64,000 bases of DNA from Coccinella septempunctata (GCF_907165205.1 NC_058196.1:22920501-22984500), one strand, 5' to 3'. Counted from the first letter of the stretch, positions 1 through 11,329 are shown. Notes: generated by a model not told the origin, from the letters alone. Program-made: numbers and translations.

Positions 1-479
1 CTTAGAGACTCTTTTGTTTTCAATAATGCTTCAAAGAAATAAACTATTAAAATATTATTTTTTCCAATTAAAGGCGAAATTTCATGAAAGCGACTAATTG
101 AATGAGTTTTTGACTTTTCTCTGAGAAAACCTCGCAATTTTTCTTTAAATTCTCAAGAGTTGATATAACAAATCTCATCACTAGAAGTGATGGCCAATAT
201 GTGGAAAATTTCTGTAATCATTAAATTTTCTATGATTTTCTCATAGTCGAAGGAAATTTCTGGAGATATTTGAAACCATCAATCTGATAATTCAATAAAA
301 ATATCGTCCATGCAGAATTGCAACCAACAATGTAAAATTTTGAAACATGAACTGAGGAATTTTAAAATTGCAACATATCGATGAGCAAATATTCGCAAGT
401 CTTTTATTAGAAACAAAATGCTCTTCTACTCACCAAAAAAAAAATCGCAAAATTTCACGAAAATCCGAAACGCATCAAT
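1..479. other. gene-free AT-rich stretch
   Basis: AT-rich unique sequence with only short chance reading frames. No repeat family seen elsewhere in the window is recognised here. Confidence 0.5.
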
Positions 480-865
480 GTCAACGTTACTTACGACCGA
501 ACGCTAAAACCGCCTCGGAAACTGTCGAGAAGAACGTGATAACGCGCGAGGTACCTTTCGTACCAACTTGCAAAGTCGCTATGGACAAAAACTACCGCCC
601 AGGAACACTTCTTGGTTCTTGGTGCTACTACTAACTGAATACTACTGAATGGATGAACCACTGGCTCTCTTCGCGACCACGGCCGTCTTTGACGGTCGTA
701 CCGTTAGATGGATACGATGATTGAAAGAGAAGAAGTTGCAACGTTCGTCCCGCGGTTCTCTGTCGAGAGCCAAACGTACGCGTTTCTGGATGGGGGGGAA
801 TATGAATACGATTTCAGCGGTTCCGGATCCGACCTGATCGACCCAAAAATTCGCGCCACTTCGAG
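480..865. promoter_or_regulatory. CpG-rich island, candidate regulatory element
   Basis: CpG density rises sharply against the flanks, for example around 660-720 (tcgcgaccacggccg) and 826-860. No open frame resembles a known protein. Composition and lack of repeat matches suggest constrained unique DNA; the regulatory role is inference only. Confidence 0.25.
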
Positions 866-1094
866 AAAATGAATTTCATGATAAAACTTCAATTTGAGGT
901 GGTTGATGTTGGTTGTTCAATGAAAACTGATCATCAGGAGATTTGTCAATTTTATTATTACAAATACGATTGGAATAGAGACATAAACCTATAAATATTG
1001 AATCTACATAAAACAAAAAATAAATTAATGAAGTGAATAAATGGAAAGTTAATATATCCACAAGATAAATCAACAAAACGAAACAAATTATAAT

Positions 1095-1560
1095 TATTGT
1101 TTATCATAGGCATTCTGGAAGGCATTGGTACTAGTAGAGTCGACTATGCTGTCAGGTAGACGATTCCACTCATGAAACACACCATTGGATAAAAACAACA
1201 AAACAAAATAAGTCATAATTATACATAGTTGATCAAAGGCATTCTGAGAGGCATTGGTACTAGTAGAGTCGACTATGCTGTCAGGTAGACGATTCCACTC
1301 ATGAAACATTCCATTGGATAAAAACCATTGTCTCTCGGACGTTCGAAAAGTTTCTCTACCAAGCTTGAACGAAGGCCACAGGTTTAGAGGTACTCCTTAC
1401 GTTTTGCCCGATCCAAGATCTCAGTTTACTTCTGGGAATGCAATGAAACGTCTGCGGGGGGTCTGATACCTTCATAATGAATTTTGTGATATCGCAGCGT
1501 AAGTTGGCAAATGTGACGGAATGGCTAGGAGAAGTATTTTAGCTTTTTCAGGATAGAAAA
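1095..1560 (-). mobile_element. LINE 3' end with duplicated C-terminal coding segment
   Basis: Read on the minus strand, this encodes the typical end of a non-LTR retrotransposon reverse transcriptase: a QWFLSNG segment followed by FHEWNRLPDSIVDS and an F/Y-D-K-type end. The FHEWNRLPDSIVDS segment is present twice because of a 129-bp direct duplication (starts 1109 and 1238). The part upstream on the minus strand (1330-1560) has stop codons in every frame. No endonuclease or catalytic reverse transcriptase motif is visible, so this is a 5'-truncated dead copy. The clade (CR1-like or Jockey-like) is not certain. Confidence 0.55.
1109..1320. repeat. 129-bp direct tandem duplication
   Basis: The first unit starts at 1109 (ggcattctgg) and the second at 1238 (ggcattctga). 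The first about 90 bp of each unit are nearly identical. The duplication lies inside the LINE 3' end. Confidence 0.85.
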
Positions 1561-1681
1561 TCTTCAAGAATATCTACAGGATGGTTTTTGTGATAACTTC
1601 TGTTCTCACAAGAAAAAAGAGTTCGCAATAATTGTGCTTTCTAGATACAATTCGCGTTTGATCGTACAATACGCCATGAAA

Positions 1682-2352
1682 AGTCTTTGACTCGTACAAA
1701 TATATTAACAGTAGCTTCTTGTGGTCAAGAGAAAAACTTTTTTCCTCGCTTTTTTCCTATACTATTTTTTTCGATTCGGCCCTGATGAAAAATATGGCCA
1801 TTTTAAGTTGTCATAATGAGCTGTGTCACCCCTGTAAAAGCAAAATTACCTTCAGAATAACTAGCTGAATCTGAATATCTGAGGATCTTTCAGATAGAGT
1901 TGTATTCAGCCAAAGTACTCAATCTTTCAAATTTCACAGATACTTTTTTATTTTTGAACATCAAATTCATTATACGAGAAAATATAAAGAATACTATTAT
2001 TTTACAAAACGTTCAAATATTCACTAGATAGCATCCAACTTAGTTTCGGTGTTGGGTTCTTTGAATTTTTGGTATTTTCATGGTACGTTATGGTTATAAT
2101 GAGAAAACTGGAAGATGTGGGAGATATATTGTGTTCGAAAAAGATTCATCGAATGAATGAAAATCTATATTCCGAAATTCATTTCATTCAATAAAAACCA
2201 TAAAAAAATATCATTTTTTTATGGTTCTTCGACAGCCTGTATCTCTTAAACCGAGCCGATTCAGCAGAAATGGCAAATGAAAAAAGTGTTTTTGTGCTTT
2301 TGACTTCAAGAATGCACTGTTAATATATTCGTACGAGTCAAAGACTCACCCT
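1682..2352. mobile_element. family M inverted-repeat element, copy M1
   Basis: Left end agtctttgactcgtac and right end gtacgagtcaaagactcacc are inverted copies; the similarity continues inward for about 100 bp (…gtcaagagaaaaac / …gcttttgacttcaag). The roughly 670-bp body has no coding frame. The same ends and body recur at 22027, 27045, 30776 and 38577. The length and lack of coding capacity suggest a non-autonomous DNA transposon. The superfamily is not recognised. Confidence 0.75.
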
Positions 2353-2389
2353 TTATAATATGGGATGTTGTGTGTGGTCAGGTGTAATA

Positions 2390-3855
2390 AAATATAACAC
2401 GGAATAATCATCACGATTCCAAAATCCAATACTGCAGTTCGTGCATTGGGAAGTTATCGTCCAATTACGCTATTATCTGTTTTGGGAAAACATCTTGAAC
2501 AAATAATAAATAAACTTGTTCAAATGGAAATCAGCCACAAAATTCCAAACTATCAATTCGGATTTAAGGAAGGGAATTCAACCATTCATCCGTTAACTTT
2601 ATTAACTTCGAATGTTCAGGTGAACCGTTTAATGGGAAATCACAGTGCTGCTTTATTCCTGGACATTACAAAAGCTTTTGATAGCATTTGGCATAGAGGT
2701 CTTCTATACAAACTTAAATTGTTGGAATGCCCAGCGTACTTAATCTGGCTCATAAGAGCCTACCTGATGAATCGCACCTTTCAGGTGAGAGTGAATGGCT
2801 GCTTATCAACATTATTTCACAGTGAACAGGGTGTTCCACAAGGCTCTCCACTTGCAACACTGCTTAGTAAGGTTTATTTGTTTGACATCTATAACCATAA
2901 TCCCAAGCACTTTGACAAAAACCTGTATGTGCTGCAATTCGCTGACGACCACACACTCATTAGTCACAACAAAACTCTTGGAAAAACAATAGACAATCTA
3001 CAGCTTCTACTAGATTCGACATTAACATGGTTCAACACATGGAGGCTACGTATAAACCCAGAAAAATCGCAGTTTGTCATATTTCATCACAACATTACTC
3101 CGAACTCGCCTAAACTGGTTCTGGCAAGCTCCAACATCGCTTGCAAAAATAGTGCCAAATACCTAGGTGTTGAGCTGGACCACAAATTGTCTCTGATGAA
3201 CCACACAATACACAACAAGAAGAAATGTATCAACAGGAGCAAGCATTTTAGATCCTTAACCTACAAGGACAAAGGAATAAGCACCAAAACAGCGGCTCAT
3301 ATTTATAAAACAATATGCCGCCCTCTGTTGGAATACTGTCATCCAATCTACATCACCAGTAATAAAACTGTCAGGAAGATCCTTAGTACCGCAGAGACCA
3401 CATCGCTCAGGGGAATCACTAAAATGAGACACCCCAGGAACTCCTTGTATAACCCTCCCAACAGTATGTTATACCGGGTGACTAAAATAATACCAATTGA
3501 AGAAAGAATAAAAATTCTCTGGAAAAAATTCGCGGTAAAGCAGAGTAACACTGATATATTGAAAACCTACTGCATTGAAAGAGATCCAAACAGAAGACCC
3601 AACAGAAAGACACCGCCGAACACCATATGGGAAGAACTCCAAAAGTTGTCCGCAACACCATAGTTCATAGTTCACTATTCATAAAAAACTAAATTTTTTT
3701 TTTTTTTTTTTTCCTGTTTTACATTTGTATGCAATTAATTTTTTTCAATATTTGTCAACATACCATATTTTATTTACAAAACTGGCTGAAGGACTTCGGT
3801 CGATGGCCTTTTGGATTGTTCCAATAAAGAACTGTTAATAATAATAATAATAAAA
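2390..3855 (+). mobile_element. 5'-truncated Jockey-like LINE with 3' tail
   Basis: The element carries a reverse-transcriptase frame, a 3' UTR with an 18-T run (about 3692-3711), an AATAAA signal at 3823-3828 and a (TAA)n tail at 3836-3853. The tail is where reverse transcription starts in this class. The 5' side begins about 40 bp after family M copy M1 with no endonuclease domain or ORF1, so it is a typical 5'-truncated insertion. Confidence 0.85.
2407..3663 (+). pseudogene. reverse transcriptase, C-terminal two thirds (Jockey-like non-LTR)
   Basis: It would copy the element RNA into DNA at the nick site. The conserved reverse transcriptase order is visible: GSYRPITLLSVLGK (fingers), FLDITKAFDSIWHRG with the first catalytic Asp near residue 73, QGVPQGSPL near 128, the catalytic FADD box at residues 165-168 (bases 2938-2949), NPEKSQFVIF near 203, KYLGVELD near 238, and the thumb motif RPLLEYCHPIY. 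Numbering counts from the TTG at 2446; the frame is already open from about 2398 (IITIPKSNTAVR), so no genuine start codon is present. The endonuclease half and ORF1 are missing, so it cannot be autonomous, yet the remaining 405 codons have no stop, which points to a rather recent insertion. Confidence 0.85.
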
Positions 3856-4520
3856 TATTTCACTATGGTAATAGTCGCTCTTGGAATACACCTCAGAATA
3901 TTTCATATCGAGGATGGGGCGTACTCAGAAAAATCAATACTGGTTCTGAATTGATGAGTCACTTGTGATAAATTTTTGATAAATTCTACTCCAAATCCTA
4001 TTCGTTATCATAAGTTAAAGTACAACAGACAGACAGAAACTACACCAAAAAGGCATAATTCGTGAAGCCACGGGAAATAAAATTCGGACCTGGAGTACTA
4101 CATTGTAATACAAATGTAACAAATTTCAGTAAACGCTTCCGGTCTTGACAGGGTGATTTGGCTAGGGTAGGTATGAGAAACTGAATCCAGAAGGAGTTCA
4201 TTGGAAAGCATAGCTTGTCTCAAATCATTGTCATCAAGTTACAATGAACATTCAATTCAAAAAATTTGAATGACGTTGACGAATGTTTTTATTCGTCAGA
4301 AGCCTCGATAAGATGCTCATTTTTTTGCTGGGGAAGCTTTGGGTGAAGCCACTGTCAAAAATGTGTTTAACTGATCGGTTGTTTCAGTATGTTTCACGAA
4401 ACACGCCACTGCTGGCCAAATTTCGTAGACTACGGTTTCCACATAGTGCCATCTAGCAATATGTAATATGTATTTCCACAATCAATTGCGAATTATTCAT
4501 AGGAAACACAATCATAAATA
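3856..4520. other. gene-free stretch
   Basis: Unique AT-rich sequence between the Jockey-like LINE tail and the first mariner copy. No coding frame or repeat structure recognised. Confidence 0.5.
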
Positions 4521-4522
4521 TA

Positions 4523-5358
4523 CGACGATGTATTGCTATCTAGTTATCCTAGACCAGTTCCATGCATAACAAAAATATTGCGTCATCATAGCAACCGATA
4601 GCAAAGAACAATAACTCATTACAACTATCAGTGTGAAGTTTGAGGTTAAAAAAGTAAACCATAGTTACGCAATAAATTAAAAGAAAGAAATTGTGAAAAT
4701 CGAAAAATTGGAGTATCGAGCCATCATCAAGTACCTGTATTTAAAGGGGTTAAGAGGTAAGCAGATTTACGAAGATATGCTCAATACCCTCGGTGATCAA
4801 TGTCCTTCGTATGCGACCGTGAAAAATTGGACTGCAAGCTTCAAAAGAGGTTAATTTTCCTTTGAAGATGATGACCGAACGGAAAGACCAGTTTATGTGT
4901 CAGTCCCCGAAAACATCGATGCAGTTCATGATACGATTTCATCAGACCGTCGAATTGGGCCAAAACGGATATCTGAAGCACTGAATATTTCAAACGAACG
5001 CGTTCATCATACAGTTCACGTCAATTTGGACCTGAGAAAATTGCTACAAAATGGATCCCCAAATGTTTGAATGTTGACCAAAAGCGTGCAAGGTTAGAAG
5101 CATCGCGTTTGATCTGTGCTCGATTTGAAAACGATGTAGACTTCTTCATCCGAATTGTTACTATGGATGAGACTTGGGTACATTTCTACGATCCAGAAAC
5201 AAAGCAACAATTGATGGAATGGCGACACTCTGGTTCTCCAAGACCTAAGAAGTTTCGTGTCCAAAAATCTGCTGGAAAATTTCTTGCTTCAGTTTTTTGG
5301 GATTGCCATGGAGTAATCATGATTGATTTTTTGGATAATGGTAGAACAATAACCGGAG
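4523..5358 (+). mobile_element. mariner copy 1, 3'-truncated
   Basis: The 5' inverted repeat (CGACGATGTATTGC) is next to a TA. The 5' UTR and the first two thirds of the transposase gene follow. Homology with the other copies stops within ACCGGAG at 5358. The rest of the gene and the 3' inverted repeat are missing. Confidence 0.9.
4691..5358 (+). pseudogene. mariner transposase, broken (copy 1)
   Basis: Mariner transposase normally cuts the element out and inserts it at TA. Here the start codon present in copies 2 and 6 is lost by a small deletion after aaagaaagaaa. The helix-turn-helix part (YLYLKGLRG...) is followed by a stop in place of the Lys/Glu codon after AAAAGAGG (4849-4855) and a frameshift near 5030. 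A last open part from 5067 keeps the first catalytic Asp in TMDETWVHFYDP. The second and third Asp are absent through truncation. Confidence 0.85.
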
Positions 5359-5394
5359 CAGTTTTCGAAGTTCTTCAATAATCAATTCAGGCTG

Positions 5395-5960
5395 ATCCGT
5401 TCACGACTCAAATCTCCGCAGGTTGAATGAACACCGACAACCCCGCAATTGACATCGAACGCATCGGACACGCTCCACTAGAACCGGATCCGGTCCCCGT
5501 TTGCGAGGGAGTCTTCCCGCGAGAAATCGGTAATTTTAATTGATTCATTAGGATTCCATATCTGCTCTCGGTGATACGCATCGATAGAGAACTCGCCAAT
5601 TATACACAGACGTTGTACGTCTTGAGCGTAATTCAATAATTGCCACCTAATGAATAGTTTGCCGGTCTCGAAATGGGTTCGCTAACGAAAACAAATCGAA
5701 CTGGAATCGTTTAATCATCGGGAAATGGTACTAAGTACTCGCGGTACTCGATTATTAGTACTCGGCGGCTGATCGAGATGTATAAGAGCGTACCTGAATA
5801 ATACATATATCTTGTGTCGGCCCCTAATGGTTCCGCAATTTCATCCGGATTTTTAGCCGGCCGTCCGTATGACCTAGCGTTCGTGCGGGAGGATGGCGCG
5901 TGCCTCGGGGTTGGAATGTGAGGATGACAGGGCGCCGAGCCGCCGAGGCAACGTCCCGGT
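5395..5960. promoter_or_regulatory. CpG-rich island, candidate regulatory element
   Basis: Unique sequence rich in CpG. It contains a homeodomain-type AT core, TAATTTTAATTGATT (5531-5545), and three GTACTCG copies between 5735 and 5765. No supported coding frame. Function inferred from composition only. Confidence 0.3.
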
Positions 5961-6019
5961 TATCTGCCCAGCACGAAATGTGTTCATCAAACTCAAGTAT
6001 GAAGTGTTGGATGAAGATT

Positions 6020-6842
6020 CAGATTTGATGGAGGCCTGTTTAACCTGAAGCGCCTCAGAGCCAAAACCCTGGTAAGTCCGCCAGAAAACCTTCAAACAGA
6101 TGTCGGCCTGGTGGATTAGAAGCTAGAACAAGTGGAGCAGTTCAAATATTTGAAAAGCTTCATAAATAGTAGTGCTAACCTAGACACGGAAATGTACAAC
6201 CGTATCAATTCGGCATCACGAGCATTCTGGAAGCTAAAGGTCAGAGTGTTTCAAAATCACGACCTCAATCTGAAGATCAAGACAGCTGTTTACAAAGCAG
6301 TGGTCCTCCCAACGCTTCTTTACGGAAGCGAAAGCTGGACGCCCTACAGGCGACATATTAAACAGCTTGAACAAACGCAACAACGTCATCTAAGACAAAT
6401 AATGCACATCAGATGTTCCACAAAGTTTCAAATGCAGAAGTCTTGCATCGCGCGAGTTGTATAACAATTGAGACTCTAGTAACGAAAGCCCGATTCAGTT
6501 GGAGCGGCCACATTCTGAGGTTGCAAGACACAAGACTCCCTAAATGGCTCTGTATGGTGAATTCACAGAGGGAGCTCGGAGACCAGGAGGCCAGTATAAG
6601 CGGTTCAAGGAATATACTGCATTAATCCCTAAAATCAGTTAAGGCCAATCATAACTGGGAACAACTAGCGTTGACAGATTACAGTGGAGGTCTTTGGTAC
6701 CCAGTTATAATGGAGACTCGAGAAGAATACAGCGGCGGCCAAATCTGGTTGGTGACTATCCATGCCCGGAGTGCGAAAGGATGTGTAGGTCACGGTTGGG
6801 TCTGTTCAGTCACAGGAGGGCACACATTCGCAAGTAGCCCTA
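6020..6842 (+). mobile_element. LINE 3' half ending in a C2H2 zinc finger (copy R1)
   Basis: The frame 6132-6464 reads EQFKYLKSFINSSANLDTE, then AVYKAVVLPTLLYGSESWTP and RRHIKQLEQTQQRHLRQI, the standard post-catalytic part of many arthropod LINE reverse transcriptases. It continues in other frames through WSGHILRLQDTRLPKW (6413-6625) and ends with the finger at 6754-6837. The catalytic YADD region is missing and several frameshifts break the gene. I leave the clade open (RTE/CR1-like). Confidence 0.75.
6754..6837 (+). pseudogene. C-terminal C2H2 zinc finger of LINE copy R1
   Basis: In the frame starting at 6754 the sequence reads DYPCPECERMCRSRLGLFSH and then RRAHIRK before a stop at 6835-6837. 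The spacing is C-x2-C-x12-H-x3-H, a canonical C2H2 finger. Fingers of this kind probably hold the element RNA or target DNA. It is too short to show up as a long frame. Confidence 0.7.
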
Positions 6843-6898
6843 AGAATGATAGTGATAATTTGTAAAACGTAGCGAGTTTCAGTTGAAGAAACCTTACG

Positions 6899-7356
6899 AA
6901 GGTATTCTGTCTCTGTTTTGGTCACTATAGGAAAATAATTGATTCTTCAAAAATCTTGTAACTTATCCCACTATCATCGTACTCTAATGTCATTGTTTTG
7001 TGGAACTTCTTACTCGGTCTACTGAATTAGGCCCCATAATTACACAGTGATTAGGATAACATTAAGAAGCCATTTACCTACAGTAAAATTCTGATGCCGT
7101 TTGGGGTCTTACTTTATCAGTCTACAGAAGGTATTCTGTCTCTGTTTTGGTCACTATAGGAAAATAATTGATTCTTCAAAAATCTTGTAACTTATCCCAC
7201 TATCATCGTACTCTAATGTCATTGTTTTGTGGAACTTCTTACTCGGTCTACTGAATTAGGCCCCATAATTACACAGTGATTAGGATAACATCAAGAAGCC
7301 ATTTACCTACAGTAAAATTCTGATGCCGTTTGGGGTCTTACTTTATCAGTCTACAG
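6899..7356. repeat. 229-bp tandem duplication, nearly identical units
   Basis: Units at 6899-7127 and 7128-7356 differ at only one place I could find (acattaag / acatcaag). Both end with tttatcagtctacag. The high identity implies a recent duplication or an assembly duplication. Confidence 0.9.
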
Positions 7357-7545
7357 CTGCCAGTTAATAACGTCGAAAAATATCGAGAATCATTCAATGA
7401 ACCAGAAAATATTGTTTATAACCTACCGCTTCGTTTGAGCTATATCACTATAAAATGCAAGTCGCTACATAGAGATTTCGAAAAATTCTTGTCAGTCAGG
7501 AAAGGAACCAAACGAAAGTCAAATAATCAGAGAGTGCCTAGGTAA
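7348..7545 (+). other. open frame after a splice-acceptor-like AG, unrecognised
   Basis: Directly after the second 229-bp unit, whose last bases (tttatcagtctacag) look like a 3' splice site, an open stretch of about 65 codons begins QLPVNNVEKYRESFNEPENI and ends in a basic tail. I do not recognise the protein. It could be an exon, an old gene fragment, or chance. Confidence 0.2.
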
Positions 7546-7651
7546 CAATTCAAAGTACAAACCCTAGAGCCATATCAGAAAAAAACACAAAGAGCCCGAG
7601 AAAATTGATATTTTCCACTTATAACCGAACGCAAATGTGACCAAATTCATG

Positions 7652-8064
7652 TCAATATCTAAAACAAATAATGCACATCAGATGGTTCCACAAAGTTTCA
7701 AATTCAGAAGTCTTGCAGCGCACGAGTTGTATAACAATTGAGACTCAAGTAACGAGCGCCCGACTCAGTTGGAGCGGCCACATTCTGAAGATGCAAGACA
7801 CAATAATCCCCAAAATGGTTCTTTATGGTAAATTCACAGAGGAGGCCAGTATAAGTGGTTTGAGGATATACTGCATCGATACTTAAAATCAGGTAATGCC
7901 AATCATAACTGGGAACAACTAGCGTTAGACAGTGGAGGTATTTGGTCCACAGCTATAATGGTGACTCGAGAAGAATACAGCGGCGGCTAGATATGGTTGG
8001 TGACTATCCATGCCCAGAGTGTGAAAGAATCTGTAAGTCACGGTTGGGTCTCCTCAGTCACAGT
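7652..8064 (+). mobile_element. LINE 3' fragment with zinc finger (copy R2)
   Basis: Homologous to the 6370-6825 segment of copy R1: RWFHKVSNSEVLQRTSCITIE, ARLSWSGHILKMQD, and the finger DYPCPECERICKSRLGLLSH at 8002-8064. Frameshifts and a stop (gctag at 7985-7989) break it. It is cut in the finger, just after the first His, and runs straight into a family M fragment. Confidence 0.75.
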
Positions 8065-8273
8065 CAATTTTGGTATTTTTATGGAATGGTCATAAAGAGA
8101 AAAAGGAAGACGAAGGTTATATCTTGTGTTCGAAAAAAATTCATCAAATTAATGAAGAGTTAGAAATGAAAATAAATTTTTTCATGGTTTTTCAACAGCC
8201 TGTATCTTCCAAACTGAGCCGATTCTAATCCACTGTTTAAACATTTGAACGAGTCGAAGACTCACACTGTATA
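8065..8273. mobile_element. family M fragment M8 (right half)
   Basis: Matches the right half of M1 from tttggtatttttatgg through caacagcctgtatct to the end sequence cgagtcgaagactcac. The left half is missing, with the break joined to LINE copy R2. Confidence 0.7.
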
Positions 8274-9590
8274 TGACATCGAGAACTTTTTCGATGTTTT
8301 CATTATTTTCAAAATGGTTGCTAACCGTTTTTATAGACTCAGTGTCAGCCATAAAATCGCGACTAGTTTACGTTGAATCAATATTTTCTCTCATCTATTG
8401 GTTATGTGTTATAGAAACTAAGTTCACCAAAATCTGACATATTTGACGGCTGTTGTGTAAGGACAACAAAGAAATTTATGAAGCAACGTTTGAAATTGCT
8501 CGATGCCGAAGCATTTGGCTTATTCTTTCCTTCATCTTCAGATTGATTTTTTTCACCAGAATAAATTTTCCAAACTAGTGGCCCAACCTTCAACTTTCAA
8601 GAGTAAACGTTCTGACGTGAAAAACCAACAATTAAATTAATTGCCAGAAATCTCATCTCTTCATACTGTGTGAATTCGATTGACAACAATAGACACTAAA
8701 TAATTCGGAATGCGAATGACTCCGGTCTTCAGGATAATTTCAGAGTGGGAAGAATGCGCTATAAATCACTGACTTGTTTCCATCTGGCTGATTTTTCGGA
8801 GAAAACATGAAAGATTGGGCGGTAACGAGACATCCGATGACATTTAGTTTAGCCTTGACTCCGCTTCCTTTTCCGGACTATACATTTTCCTACAATTTTA
8901 TGGAGAACACATGCAATACTTCTGAATATACAAGGCCAATAGCTGCGTTAATGAAAATATCAACAAGATTTGAGATTCTTATTTTATCACAATGTTCTTC
9001 TTGTTCAAGAACCCTCCAACAATAATCGTAAAAATGGAATGAAGTAGGGTAACAATAATAGCACTTTGTCAACATTTGTCTCAATTTTCTACACTTTCTT
9101 TAGCCTACATCGGACGATACAATATTTTTTCAAGTTCCTGATGCAACTAATCAGATAGATTCGGAAGTGGGACTGAACCATTAATTGTCCAGCCGTATGT
9201 TTATGTTTTGTTTAGTTTTTTCGATGCCGGAGTCACCTTCCACAGTCCCGTACTTGAAATTTAATGAAATTCTGTCAAACTTCTCTAGAGTTGTAGCTCA
9301 GCCATCTTGAATACTTCATATAGATAATTTCTGCTGAAACGACCTAAATTAATGACTTCTACCGTCTGTCCAATAAAACACTCTGTTTATTTGGAGAATC
9401 ATACTAATCTAGAAATAATTTCGAGCATGGATATTGAGTGTGTGATAAAAATAGTGCATTAATTCAGATATGTATATGGCAACATCCCATGTCCTACAAT
9501 GTCGAGTTACGTATATAAACATTAGGAAACGTGGGAAATTCATAGATTGAACTGACAAGTGGCATATGACATATGACACTTTATGTCAAA
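8274..9590. other. gene-free stretch
   Basis: Unique AT-rich DNA. Short frames on both strands (for example 8807-9025) have no recognisable features. No repeat family from elsewhere in the window seen. Confidence 0.5.
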
Positions 9591-9599
9591 AACGAACCA

Positions 9600-10130
9600 G
9601 ATGAACGATGGAATTACGAATCTCTCCTAATGGTTCTCTCATCACGAGCAGAATCATCTAATATAACACGAAATTGAAAACCGTAATCTCCTCCAGCCTC
9701 TAGGGAGTGTTTTTCTCGCACGCCTACAATTACGTCAGATATGTCGATAAATCTGCGGAATTCGCATACCCCGGGCTTGGCGACCATTATAATATCTCGC
9801 ATAACTCCCCGATTATACCCGATGACCCTTCGCGTCCACACATGGATATCGCCGATCGGCGGATCATTTTTTGCGGTCCGCGAATCGGGAAGAAGAAGAA
9901 AAGGTTCGGTCGCAGAAGAAGAAGAAAAGGGAGCGAGGTTCGCGACCGGCGAGTTAATTATTTCCTTGTGCCAATATGGCTGTTGACCTCCTGGGGCGTA
10001 ATCACTGCCGAGCACCAGGACTCCTCAATTCCGAATGCAATAATTAACAATGGCCGTTGATTTCGTCTGTTTTCGTACGACGTACAACTTAATCATCTTA
10101 GAGGCTGCGGCCGCTTGGTCATAGAGCACG
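9600..10130. promoter_or_regulatory. CpG-rich island with GAA-rich segments
   Basis: Overlapping open frames lie on both strands at 9614-10060, which is expected in CpG-rich DNA and does not favour either as a gene. Two runs of gaagaagaagaaaagg-like sequence lie at about 9889-9940. A SOX-type AACAATGG lies at 10046-10053. A NotI-like gcggccgc is at about 10107. Regulatory role inferred. Confidence 0.3.
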
Positions 10131-10159
10131 TCGGGTTATTAGGTGTTCTAGGACGGTGT

Positions 10160-10569
10160 TGCCACACTGCGACTCTTACTTTTTACGCCTTTTTTCAGGA
10201 TTAATTGATCATTTGGACATTCAGGCACTTGGAAGGAGCTTGAGTATATAGAGGTTTTTGAGGAAATCAGTGGACTGTGAAGCTGTTCCGACATGTTGGA
10301 TGAATTTTAAGTTGGATTTGTCTTCTCCAACGCTCCAGTACCTTCGAGTTCCTTTTCAAGTGTACATTTCGATCAAATAGACCAAGCTTATGTAATGTCA
10401 AAGAGAATTTCGTCAGCTTTGGACGATGTCTGGAAGTTTTTCCTCTCTGATGCATATCATCGGCCTTAAAGTTGTTTTTCCATTTTTCACCCCAACACTC
10501 TTTCTGATTCGCATCACTGACCTTTTGTACCCAACGTAAAACCTCATTCACCCCTCGGTCTCCATTCAT
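10160..10569. other. gene-free stretch with an unrecognised minus-strand frame
   Basis: A 102-codon minus-strand frame (10267-10575) rich in Lys, Arg and Trp (WVQKVSDANQKECWGEKWK) shows no motif I know. It could be coding or chance. Confidence 0.2.
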
Positions 10570-10999
10570 CATCAAGAGGCAAGCTTAGCAGAAACCTTAA
10601 CTTCAACAACTAGCTAAGGCTCCTAGAACTTAGTGAACTTGGGGCAAACACACAGACTACAAAAAATATCACACAGCAACAATCGTTTGATTCCTCTGTC
10701 GCATCGCTGTGGTCAGCTATATTCGATCTCTCACTCTTCTATAGACATCTCTGTGGCCTATAATCTTTGGAGTTTCCTTTGTTCAACATCAAGGGACAAG
10801 CTTAGCAGAGATCTCAATTTCATAACTAGCTAAGGCTCCTAGAACTTCGCCAACTTGAATCAAAGACAAACTACAAAGAATATCACACTCCAACAAGCGT
10901 TTCATTCTTCTGTCACGTCGCTGTGGTCAGCTTTATTCGATCTGTCACTCTTCTATAGACATCTCTATGGCCAATGCTTTTTGGAGCTTCCTTTGTTAT
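10570..10999. repeat. about 217-bp tandem duplication, diverged units
   Basis: Units start at 10570 (catcaagaggcaagctt) and 10787 (catcaagggacaagctt) and run through the shared stretches aactagctaaggctcctag, cgctgtggtcagct and cactcttctatagacatctc to ttcctttgtt. The copies differ at many positions, so this duplication is older than the one at 6899. Confidence 0.85.
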
Positions 11000-11329
11000 G
11001 ACCTGGCTATGAAGACCTGCCAAAAAAAGTTACCTAACCCCTAAATTCCATCCAGGTTCGAACTAGCTCTATACAACTGCGCATTCATTCTTAGAGGGCA
11101 TCCATACTGCAGAACTTTCTATCTTATTGATCTAGGTTTGGTTATGTTAAGTTAGGTTAGGGTAGTTACTCCCCGTATTCAGATGTAATCTGCAGGAATC
11201 GTTTCTTGACAAGCAGCATTGCTTAGTCCGCTCCAGTTGAACCGGGACATCTGTTAGAAGCAGTAAGAAGATATTATTTCTTCCAAGTTCAGATTCTCAG
11301 ATCACATAGGAAATAACTCAGTTCCTTTT

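Noticed and set aside
9614..10060. Overlapping 133- and 117-codon frames on opposite strands
   Set aside because: Long frames on both strands of CpG-rich DNA are expected from the scarcity of stop codons. No motif, and GAA-rich runs inflate the plus-strand frame.
10267..10575. 102-codon minus-strand frame as a host gene
   Set aside because: Basic and Trp-containing but with no recognised family; its start overlaps the 217-bp tandem repeat.
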